Of a DNA stretch of 64,000 nucleotides, positions 56,401 to 64,000 are shown piece after piece. Location of the stretch: positions 37,623,454 through 37,687,453 of the forward strand of contig NC_030389.2 in NCBI RefSeq assembly GCF_001625215.2, given 5' to 3'. The notes beneath the pieces are model-generated. The model did not search any database and was not told the DNA's origin. It worked only from the letters and a program-made list of their open reading frames with translations. This DNA is from Daucus carota subsp. sativus. Taxonomy: Eukaryota > Streptophyta > Magnoliopsida > Apiales > Apiaceae. The first letter of the stretch is position 1. Every line of letters starts with the position of its first letter. The position numbers and the translations under genes were made by a program.

Positions 56401-56723
56401 AGTACATTGCAGCTGGAAGCTGTTGTGCACAATTATTGTGGATGAGAAATCAATTACTTGATTATGGATTAAATCTCTCAAAAATCCCAATATTTTGTGA
56501 CAACACCAGTGCTATTGCTATAACTGAAAATCCAGTACAACACTCAAGAACCAAGCACATTGACATCAAATACCACTTCATAAGGGAACATGTGATGGCT
56601 GGTACTGTTGAAATGCATTTTGTTCCAAGTGAAGAACAGATTGCAGATATTTTTACAAAGCCTCTTGATGAATCCACATTCACAAGGTTGGTAAGTAAAT
56701 TAGGTATGTTGAATTTCTCCTAA
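53259..56723 (+). CDS. pol: Pol polyprotein: protease, integrase, RT, RNase H
   Basis: Open for 1154 codons in the +1 frame relative to gag; the true translation start is unclear, and frameshift at or before the gag stop is likely. Protease DSG at 67-69 ([13 protein letters not shown]). Pre-integrase domain ([14 protein letters not shown]). Integrase: DLFGPV Asp262, DNGTEF Asp325, then [14 protein letters not shown] with the Glu. [31 protein letters not shown] and YVDDI at 841-845. RNase H: DADFAG at 1005, [28 protein letters not shown]. Ends KLGMLNFS, the usual copia end. All catalytic residues that can be seen are present. A linker between integrase and RT (about 540-620) is rich in TCAACTGA motifs. 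Confidence 0.96.
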   Translation: MKTELIFQFLNQNQRLNLVNPRKKLRKWKRLLRLTNLDPKQFGYQNQLDLFVKCVQGNHKKNLWYLDSGCSRHMTGDSSLLTKFVEKAGPNITFGDDSKGYTMGYGLIAKENVIIDEVALVSGLKHNLLSISQLCDKGYKVNFTPAACVVTKGDDNNVVLIGQRKGNVYVADFNSVKSESITCLLSKASSDDSWLWHKRLSHLNFKTLNELVKKDLVRGLPKLEFSKDGLCGACQLGKQKRSSFKSKTLSSIMKPLQLLHMDLFGPVNIMSISKKKYCLVIVDDFSKFTWTFFLHSKDEAGKIIINHIKALNNNPDVKVGRIRSDNGTEFKNSVMKEFCEEEGIIHEFSAPRTPQQNGVVERKNRTLIEAARTMINEAQLPTYFWAEAVSTACFTQNISLITKPHNLTPFQLFKGKKPTISFLHVFGCKCYVLRNQGENLGKFEAKADEAIFVGYSDGKSFRVYNLRTNIVMESIHVVFDDKKIQGFSDEGFHDNLRFENEGEGDLYDSDDDDDIIQNVGINPGINIPTDVSLVQETTAIGNSTEASVETTLEGSVETPQGSSVERMSQSFNQSRNNEMSNLGGAFQHGNLNFNNEATSSRQSLPPQRKWTRDHPFELIIGDANASVQTRRATQDECLYSAFLSQDEPKVIEDALKDADWVLAMQEELNQFERNNVWKLVPKPKNRTIVGTRWVFRNKVDENGVVTRNKARLVAKGYSQSEGIDFDETFAPVARLEAIRIFLAYAAHANFKVYQMDVKSAFLNGELEEEVYVSQPPGFEDPEFPEYVYFLLKALYGLKQAPRAWYDTLSQFLLDNHFSRGTVDKTLFYRNVNGAFILVQIYVDDIIFGSTDEKLCKKFANLMKSQYEMSMMGELTYFLGLQVKQVKEGIFINQTKYIYDLLKKFDLLNCKEAKTPMPTATKLELSPNEKSVDISNYRGMVGSLLYLTASRPDIMFSTCLCARFQSDPKESHLIAIKRIFRYLKGTPNLGIWYPKDSGFDLIGYSDADFAGCKIDRKSTTGTCQFLGDRLISWFSKKQNSVSTSTAEAEYIAAGSCCAQLLWMRNQLLDYGLNLSKIPIFCDNTSAIAITENPVQHSRTKHIDIKYHFIREHVMAGTVEMHFVPSEEQIADIFTKPLDESTFTRLVSKLGMLNFS

Positions 56724-57251
56724 TTTAGAGTGAATTTTTCTGTAATTTGGCAGCCAGAAATTGATTAATTTTGATTTATCAAAATTGAATTAATTATAAT
56801 TCTGGATAAAGTCTATAATATTTCAACTGATGAACTAGTGAAATTGTTTCAACTGATGCTTGAAACAATATCCTCTTGCGTTGTTTTTCATTCAACTGAT
56901 GACACCAGTTGAGGACGCCTTCAACTGATCTTCATCAGTTGAATAGGAAGTTTAAAGAGGCGCTTATTTCATCCGTTGAAAGTATTATCAGATCTGAGCC
57001 GTTGAAATTTCTTTTGTCTCTCACCTACTTTATACACACGATCGTGTGTGTAATTTTTGTAGAGATAAATAAGAGTAATTTCTTCTCAACGGTAATTTCT
57101 CAGCCAATCACAGCAATTTTCTGAGAAAGTATTTAAGTGTTTTAATTTATTTTCATTTCTTTTCATCTCACTCTTTCGAATTCTCAAAGCTCTCTTCTCT
57201 CTCTGTGCAAAAACAAGTTCTAACTCTCTTCAAGCTTTCTCTGTAACTGCA
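56724..57251 (+). other. Spacer between pol and the third ORF
   Basis: Contains five or more TTCAACTGATG-type motifs at 56820-56945, including a perfect 10-bp-stem hairpin at 56920-56943. The right 130 bases are pyrimidine-rich and end CTGTAACTGCA before the ATG, like a plant 5' leader or a splice-acceptor region. This would suit a separate or spliced mRNA for the third ORF. Confidence 0.6.
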
Positions 57252-60200
57252 ATGGCACCAATGAAGAAGTATACTGCACCAAGTGGGTTTATTTATGAGA
57301 AGAACAACTTTGCGTCATTTGTGGATACCAAGGCTGTGGAGGAGAAGGAGTATCACAGGATGATGGAGTTCATCAAGTCAAGCCAGCTCTCTTATGCTAT
57401 GACTGAAGCTCCCATCATCTACCATGAAATAGTGGAAGAGATGTGGACCTCTGCAGAGTTTAATAGTGAGAATGAAACTCTAACCTTCTCTATTAAAAAT
57501 GAAACTCATTCTGTTAATGCTGATATTATGAAAGCATGCTTTAAGATTCCTGAAGATACTGTTTTATCTTTGCCTAGTGATGTTCAGTTGATTAATTTAC
57601 TTTATGCCATGAATTATGTTTTACCAACTGATGCCTTAGGTAAAATAGAAAGGAGGGGTCTTAGGAGAGAATGGAGTTATTTATGTGATGCCTTTATTAA
57701 GGCATTTTCTGGTAAAATTAGTAATTTTAATGCTCTTACTTCCCAGATTTTACAAATGCTTTACATGTACCTGACTAATGAATATTTCAACTTTGGTGGT
57801 TTGATGATCCAAGAAATTGGGGAGAAACTAGGTGATAAAACTGATAGACCTAGGAATATTTATTATGTCAGATTTCTTATGATGCTAGCTAATCATCTCA
57901 ATGATAAGCTAGTTATTACTAACAAGGAAGCCAAGCTTCCCAGTTTTGTGCAGGAAAAGAGAGTCTTTAAAGACCTCTTTAGGATGAATTTATACCCCTC
58001 CTTGGAGGTGGTGTACCTGCCAACAATGGAGGCTGGAAAGCACAAAGAGGTACATGGCTTTCCTACTACTCTTTCTCAACCCTCACCTTCTTTGCTTTCT
58101 GCCATCAGGGCTGTTGAAGAGGCCCATCAACAGTCCACACAAGTGGCAAAACCTTCTAAAAACAAGTCTTCTAAACCAACCTCAGATGCCTCCCAAAAGA
58201 CATCTGTTGTAAAATCCAAGAAACACAAACCTGAGGGGAGTGTGATTGGAGGTTGTGAGGGGGAGGGAAAGGGTGAACATAAAAGAAGCCCTAAGAATAA
58301 GGATGGAGAGATGTGTGTTGACCATCCTGACCACTCTGCAGTCTCCCAAAAGACTGTAGATGTTAATATGGAATTAAACTCATCCCTAGCAGCATCCTCC
58401 CAAAAGGATGTTGCTATTGAAAATAGTCCTCAACCAGGGACACAGTCAAAAAGGGGGAGGGACACCACTTCTTCACCAATAAAAGCTTATGGGAGAAAGA
58501 AGCTGAGAAGTGAAAAACTGAAGCACTCTGCACACACACAGGCATCCATTCTGGATTTTATGCCTTTAACTTCTCAAAGTCAGATTGATGTGACTCCAAT
58601 AAATGTGGAGTCACAGCCCCCTTCTTCATCTCAACAAATCACCCATATTTGTGATCTTACCATTTCTACTCCTCAAACACAATCCCCAACCTCTTCTGTG
58701 GATGTGGAATTAATTCACACCACACTTGTAAATTCTCCATCTTTGGATTTCATGGAGAAGCCCCCATCTGAGATTGATCATCATCATTTTGATGATTTGT
58801 TGGATCTTTCTCTTCCATTTCCTTCTTCTGTGACAGTGTGTTCTGTGGATTTTCCTTTAAAATCAATCACCACAGACTCAACTATCACAGCCTCTAAACC
58901 TATTTCTTCATTTTCTTCAACTGATCTCTCTCATCAGTTGACAAGTGTTTGTCCTTCAACTGATCTGCTTAACAGCTCTCATCAGTTGAATGCATCTTCT
59001 ACTCATGTTTCAACTGATGTCTCTCATCAGTTGACAACTGCTGGTCCTTCAATTAATTTACCTCTTTCTACAGCAGTTGATCACATGGTAGCACAAACAC
59101 TTCTAGGATTGAGTGGAGTGAGCTATGGAGTGGAGAGGCAGCCTAGTGAGCTGGCAAAAGGAGAGGGTGTGGAGAGTCTGGCATTTTCTTCTAGCCAGGA
59201 AAAAGGAGAGGATAAGAGTGACCCTTTAGTAAGGGTAAGTGAGGGAGAGGTGAGTTGTGTGGTGAGCCAAGGGGAGCCCTTGATGCAAGAAAAGAGAGAA
59301 ATTGAGAGAAATGCAGGTGTCAATGAAGGGTTTAGTGAACAAGAGTTCCAAGCTGAATACAGATCCATATTGGATGGTGTTTCACTAGACCCTGAGACTT
59401 TTACTCATGGGATGTCCTCCATTCAAGACTTTGCCAGATTGGACAATCAAGCAGCTGAGAGGCACCTCAATCTGATTCACACTACATCTTCAATGCTTAG
59501 AGCAAAGGAGGCATTAACAGCTCTGCCTGCCAATGCTGGAGATGATTTTCATTATGATGATAGTGATGAAGACCTCAATGATGCTCTTGAGGAATCCTTT
59601 GTTGAACAACCTACAACTTCTCTACCTTCATGGCTCTCCATGCAGTCTGCCAATGCAATTGTTGTTAGCATGGAGCTGGAAAGGCAAGCCTCCACCATTC
59701 TTCAATCACAACCTGGAAGCTCATCCTCCTCTCCAGCCATCTCTGCCACCATTGCCAGTCAAGCTCTAGAAAACCTCAAGCTTCACAAGTTTCAATCTCT
59801 TCATTTTCAGCATGAGATAGAGCATCTCAATTCTCTTATTGCCTCTGTTAAGACTGATCTGACCAAGCAAATTGATGAAAAGCTTCCAGCTCAGGTCAAA
59901 TCAGCTCTTTCTGCATCTGAGCAAAAACAACTACAATTGGAGAAGCAAGTGGAAGCTCTGGAAGGAAATGTCTACACCTTAAACTCTAGAATGGATGAGA
60001 TGTTGCAGCATCAAAGAATTCAGACTGGACTGCTTCAACATCTTCTTCTTGCCTCTGGTGTTTCACTTCCCAGTCCATCTCCTACACTTGCTGCTAACAA
60101 AAAGGGGGAGAAAGAATTACCAACTCCTGCAGAATTGATCAGTCAAATTCCTCCCCCTTTCCACACTGAAAGGGAAAAGCAGAAGATTGCAAGGATGAAA

Positions 60201-61646
60201 GAATTGGACTCCATTGCAAAGAGAGTGGCTCAACTGGGCAAGAAATCATCCACATCTTCTACAGCCACCACAGCTCAAATCTCTTTTCCAACCACAACCA
60301 CAATTCTCAGGGTGATTACACCTGAGATTGTTATCCCTTTCAAGACAGAAAAGGGTGAGCCATCAATTGTGAATGAATTCAAGCCCATTCTGTTTCCAAA
60401 CAATTGTGGTTACTCCAAGCCTGGGAAAGACTCAAGCTCAATCTACTTTCCACTAGCCAGGCCTGACAAAAATGAGTACAAGCTTTTGGGCCAAGAGATC
60501 AAAAGTTACAAAGACTGTGCAGATGTGGCTTTAAAAGCTCATTTTGCCATCATCTACAGAGAAGGCCAGAAGCTGTTTATTGGAACTGGCCATCCTCATT
60601 ACTCATTTGCAAAAGCTGAAGAGGTGGCCAGAGAATGTGAAAAAGAGGAGTTTGAATCTCAACTCTCTTTGAACCAAATAGAGGTGGATGAAAGGTATGC
60701 TATTGAGCTGGAAGAGGAGTTGGCAGCTGAGCTTTTAAATGAGAAAGGATTGCCTCTTGAATCTTCTCCAAAGAAAAAGAGAGTCAAATCTAAAACTAAG
60801 ATGCCTGAGGCAGCCAAGAGAAGAGAAGAAGTGCCAGAAAAGCCTATCTCAAAGCCTTCTTCTCCAATCAAGGATACCACAGTAGTACATCCAGATGTCA
60901 ACTTCCATGATGAGCCAATAATGCCAAAGGAGGAACCAATTGACTTGGAAGATATCCCAATTCCAGCTTTTCTTGTTCAAGAATCATCTAAGCCAAAGAA
61001 GAAAGTCAAGTCTGTAGCTAAGAGGATGGCTAACCCTCCTAAACCTCCAAAAGAACCTGAAAATCCTGATGACTATCTGATCATTGCTAACATTGAAGAA
61101 ATTTCTGAGTTGGAGCTGGAGCTGGATGATCTTCAAGAAGTAAGAGGAATAGAAGCAACTTCAAAGTTACCTGAAAGATTGGCATTCTCTTACAAAAACA
61201 AGGGTGATGTCATCTGGCCTCTTCACAGAGTTCTGAATTCTGAGGGATTCAGTTCTCTAACAAAAATATATGGATCTATGAAGAGGACTGGAGGATTTAC
61301 ACCACCTGCAAAGCAAATGGTACTAAAGAGAATCCTTGAGATCAGGAAGAAATGGAACTCAGATGCTAGTCTACAAAGAAGGCTGAAAATTCCCTACACT
61401 GGAAAGAAAATTCATCATGAACCTACTCCAGTCATGGAATTTAGGGACAATCAAGGTGTTAGGAGATTTTTCAGACCTAAAGATCAACTCAAGGTTGCTA
61501 GCTTGAATACTCTGAAGACTCTCCAATCCAAGCTCAACAGACAAGACAGTGATGAAGAATGGTTCTACAGGATCTTTCAGAAACAGATCAATATTCTTGA
61601 AGAAAAACTTAAGTCCAGAAGAAGAAGATCTTCTAGGAACAAGTAA
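57252..61646 (+). CDS. Third ORF of the Sirevirus-like element ('env-like' position)
   Basis: 1464 residues after pol, in the place of the env-like ORF of Sireviruses. Residues 1 to about 260 form a compact globular domain (FASFVDTKAVEEKEYHRM, LTSQILQMLYMYLTNEYFNF) like those of extra ORFs in large plant retroelements. Residues about 290-700 are low-complexity, Ser/Thr/Gln-rich, with three STDxSHQL-type repeats at about 555-597. A coiled coil is likely at about 850-935. Basic clusters PKKKRVKSKTK (about 1173) and KPKKKVKSVAKR resemble nuclear localisation signals, and the C-terminus is RSRRRRSSRNK-like. No signal peptide or transmembrane segment is seen, so an envelope role is doubtful. Function unknown. 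Confidence 0.85.
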   Translation: MAPMKKYTAPSGFIYEKNNFASFVDTKAVEEKEYHRMMEFIKSSQLSYAMTEAPIIYHEIVEEMWTSAEFNSENETLTFSIKNETHSVNADIMKACFKIPEDTVLSLPSDVQLINLLYAMNYVLPTDALGKIERRGLRREWSYLCDAFIKAFSGKISNFNALTSQILQMLYMYLTNEYFNFGGLMIQEIGEKLGDKTDRPRNIYYVRFLMMLANHLNDKLVITNKEAKLPSFVQEKRVFKDLFRMNLYPSLEVVYLPTMEAGKHKEVHGFPTTLSQPSPSLLSAIRAVEEAHQQSTQVAKPSKNKSSKPTSDASQKTSVVKSKKHKPEGSVIGGCEGEGKGEHKRSPKNKDGEMCVDHPDHSAVSQKTVDVNMELNSSLAASSQKDVAIENSPQPGTQSKRGRDTTSSPIKAYGRKKLRSEKLKHSAHTQASILDFMPLTSQSQIDVTPINVESQPPSSSQQITHICDLTISTPQTQSPTSSVDVELIHTTLVNSPSLDFMEKPPSEIDHHHFDDLLDLSLPFPSSVTVCSVDFPLKSITTDSTITASKPISSFSSTDLSHQLTSVCPSTDLLNSSHQLNASSTHVSTDVSHQLTTAGPSINLPLSTAVDHMVAQTLLGLSGVSYGVERQPSELAKGEGVESLAFSSSQEKGEDKSDPLVRVSEGEVSCVVSQGEPLMQEKREIERNAGVNEGFSEQEFQAEYRSILDGVSLDPETFTHGMSSIQDFARLDNQAAERHLNLIHTTSSMLRAKEALTALPANAGDDFHYDDSDEDLNDALEESFVEQPTTSLPSWLSMQSANAIVVSMELERQASTILQSQPGSSSSSPAISATIASQALENLKLHKFQSLHFQHEIEHLNSLIASVKTDLTKQIDEKLPAQVKSALSASEQKQLQLEKQVEALEGNVYTLNSRMDEMLQHQRIQTGLLQHLLLASGVSLPSPSPTLAANKKGEKELPTPAELISQIPPPFHTEREKQKIARMKELDSIAKRVAQLGKKSSTSSTATTAQISFPTTTTILRVITPEIVIPFKTEKGEPSIVNEFKPILFPNNCGYSKPGKDSSSIYFPLARPDKNEYKLLGQEIKSYKDCADVALKAHFAIIYREGQKLFIGTGHPHYSFAKAEEVARECEKEEFESQLSLNQIEVDERYAIELEEELAAELLNEKGLPLESSPKKKRVKSKTKMPEAAKRREEVPEKPISKPSSPIKDTTVVHPDVNFHDEPIMPKEEPIDLEDIPIPAFLVQESSKPKKKVKSVAKRMANPPKPPKEPENPDDYLIIANIEEISELELELDDLQEVRGIEATSKLPERLAFSYKNKGDVIWPLHRVLNSEGFSSLTKIYGSMKRTGGFTPPAKQMVLKRILEIRKKWNSDASLQRRLKIPYTGKKIHHEPTPVMEFRDNQGVRRFFRPKDQLKVASLNTLKTLQSKLNRQDSDEEWFYRIFQKQINILEEKLKSRRRRSSRNK

Positions 61647-61778
61647 CTGCTCAGTCTAGAGGAGCATAATCATCTGTAATCTTTTCTAACTCCAGTATTT
61701 AAATTCTGCATTTTATTTTATTAATGTTTTGTTATCATCAAGTGTAGAATTTATGTCTGCATCTTCTCCAGTCATAAA
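61647..61778 (+). other. 3' untranslated part of the retrotransposon
   Basis: AT-rich, 132 bases between the third ORF and the polypurine tract, with no feature of its own. Confidence 0.6.
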
Positions 61779-61789
61779 TTGGGGGAGAT
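61779..61789 (+). other. Polypurine tract
   Basis: TTGGGGGAGAT directly before the 3' LTR TG; it is the expected plus-strand primer site of plant copia elements. Confidence 0.9.
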
Positions 61790-62767
61790 TGTTAGGAATC
61801 AATAATTTTTGATGATAACATAAACATTTTTGTAACATGTCTTACTTAGAATCTTTATCAAATTTCAGTTGTAATTGTTACATTTCTTGTCTTTGGGAAT
61901 TATCAACGGATGGGTAGAATAGGATGGCTAATTGTAAATATCCAATGCCATGTAATTTTATCTAAGTGAAGGATATTCAACTGATGAGATGTAACTGTTC
62001 AACTGATAAGACTGGATGATGTTTCAACTGATGAAAATCAAGCATTCAACTGAAGACAAAGTATTCAACGGATAATGCTGAGGAATTCAACTGATGAGAC
62101 TGGAACAGCATTCAACTGATGGAGTTTGTAATTCATTCGACTGATGAGCCAGGCATTCAACTGATAAAATCAATAGCAGTTGAAAGCAACCAGAACCTTC
62201 AACTGATGAAGCAAAGAGCAGTTGAAAGTGACTAGAGCTTAAGTCTGACAAATCACATGGATCGAATTACACTAAAATAGACATGGAAGCCTAATTAGGA
62301 AAATAAAGAAGAAGCGGAAACATACTTATCTCATGCAGTGCAATCTGGATCAAATCAAGATGATGGTCAAAGATGAAGACATCTCAGAAAGCATGCATAA
62401 GACAAAGTTGTGCAGCATTGTTTTTAGATTAGAGTGCATTTTGTAATCTAGCTAAAAGCCTTGTAAAACTTGGAGTATATAACCAAGTTAGTAGCATCAG
62501 TTGAACTTGTTCAAATTACTTGAGAGAAAAATCTGAAAGTTAGAACTTGTTTGAGTGATGAACCAGCAGCTGTGCGAATTGTAAACAATCCACAGATTCT
62601 TCTATATAAAATCTCACGGGTGGATCATTCAATCCACCCGTATTTTTAATACTTGGTGTTTTTCTGTTCACTGTGTTCTTAGTGTATTATTCTTGAATCT
62701 TTTAAATTTGTAAAAGATTGTATTCAACCCCCCCCTTCTACAATCTTTCTCATAGTTGGTGTAAAAT

Positions 62768-62771
<4 letters not shown>
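61790..62771 (+). repeat. 3' LTR
   Basis: 982 bp, TG...CA, same sequence as the 5' LTR as far as can be judged by eye, including the run of eight C and both hairpins (62617-62640 and 62713-62748). Confidence 0.97.

Positions 62772-62805
<34 letters not shown>
62772..62805. repeat. (TA)n microsatellite, right part of the broken tract
   Basis: About 17 TA units between the retrotransposon and the next element. Its left counterpart is 49936-49944, so the retrotransposon entered a single longer TA tract. Confidence 0.9.
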
Positions 62806-63793
<988 letters not shown>

Positions 63794-63826
63794 TATTTAT
63801 TTATTTATTTATTTATTTATTTATTG
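63794..63826. repeat. (TTTA)n microsatellite
   Basis: About eight TTTA units. The last 170 bases of the window after it show nothing recognisable. Confidence 0.9.
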
Positions 63827-64000
63827 CTGGTGAAGTATGTGTTACTGGCTTACTGCCTAGCGGTGTGAAGAGTTGTGATGAAAGCAATTAAATCGAGGAG
63901 AGGAAATGGTGGGAGAATTAAATATAGACCATGAGATTGGATATGATTAAAATATCATATTATATATATGCAATTGTCTAAGTACAAACTACTAAATCGA

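Larger units (their letters stand above)
49945..62771 (+). mobile_element. Complete Sirevirus-like Ty1/copia retrotransposon
   Basis: 12,827 bp, flanked by the 5-bp duplication TATAT (49940-49944, 62772-62776). Order: 5' LTR, PBS, gag, pol (protease, integrase, RT, RNase H), spacer, large third ORF, polypurine tract, 3' LTR. The integrase-before-RT order makes it Ty1/copia; long Gag with two zinc knuckles plus an extra ORF after pol fits the Sirevirus lineage. All ORFs are long and open, and the two LTRs look identical, so the insertion is young. It interrupts a TA microsatellite between two other elements. Confidence 0.96.

Overview
The window is plant nuclear DNA, most likely from a eudicot. 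It is AT-rich, with spliced genes on both strands, plant-only families (invertase/pectin methylesterase inhibitors, an HS1-like dabb protein, an ASHR2-like SET protein), many miniature transposons and a complete Sirevirus-type Ty1/copia retrotransposon. Species cannot be fixed from the sequence.

Layout. 0.3-7.3 kb: four tandem plus-strand genes for secreted inhibitors of the invertase/pectin methylesterase inhibitor family, the first two lying in a duplicated unit of about 2 kb. 7.8-9.5 kb: a CACTA transposon end, then an intronless MYND-SET methyltransferase gene (ASHR2-like). 10.6-22 kb: a duplicated segment carrying two intact two-exon HS1-like genes on the minus strand. Between the copies lie a LINE remnant split by a small hAT element, captured exon-like pieces and a Helitron 3' end. 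The intron of the second copy holds a Mutator-like foldback element with a Stowaway-like element inside it. 23.2-32.3 kb: a 14-exon minus-strand gene for a NEMF/Rqc2 homologue (ribosome quality control), whose exon phases all close into a 1121-residue protein. 32.6-40.3 kb: gene-free DNA with a Tourist-like MITE, a 2.0 kb hAT element whose transposase is internally deleted but still open, another small MITE, and a 0.93 kb hAT-type element packed with CGGATCGGAT motifs. 41.4-49.9 kb: elements that sit in TA microsatellites, including a 7.9 kb element with terminal inverted repeats that contains an LRR-receptor fragment, a FAR1/MULE SWIM-finger exon, retroelement-leader-like DNA and other exon-like pieces. 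49.9-62.8 kb: a 12.8 kb Sirevirus-like retrotransposon with two 982-bp LTRs that look identical by eye, TATAT target duplications, an initiator-Met PBS, an 805-residue Gag, an overlapping Pol in another frame and a third ORF of 1464 residues. 62.8-64 kb: two more TA-flanked elements.

How it fits together. The host genes are ordinary single-copy or tandemly duplicated plant genes and form no operon-like unit. The most unusual signals are in the retrotransposon: a short DNA motif (TCAACTGATG and its complement) recurs in the LTRs, in gag, in the integrase-RT linker, in the pol-ORF3 spacer and in ORF3, often as perfect hairpins and in more than one reading frame. ORF3 has nuclear-localisation-like basic clusters and no visible membrane segment. 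The second notable signal is the cluster of unrelated elements that all target TA microsatellites.
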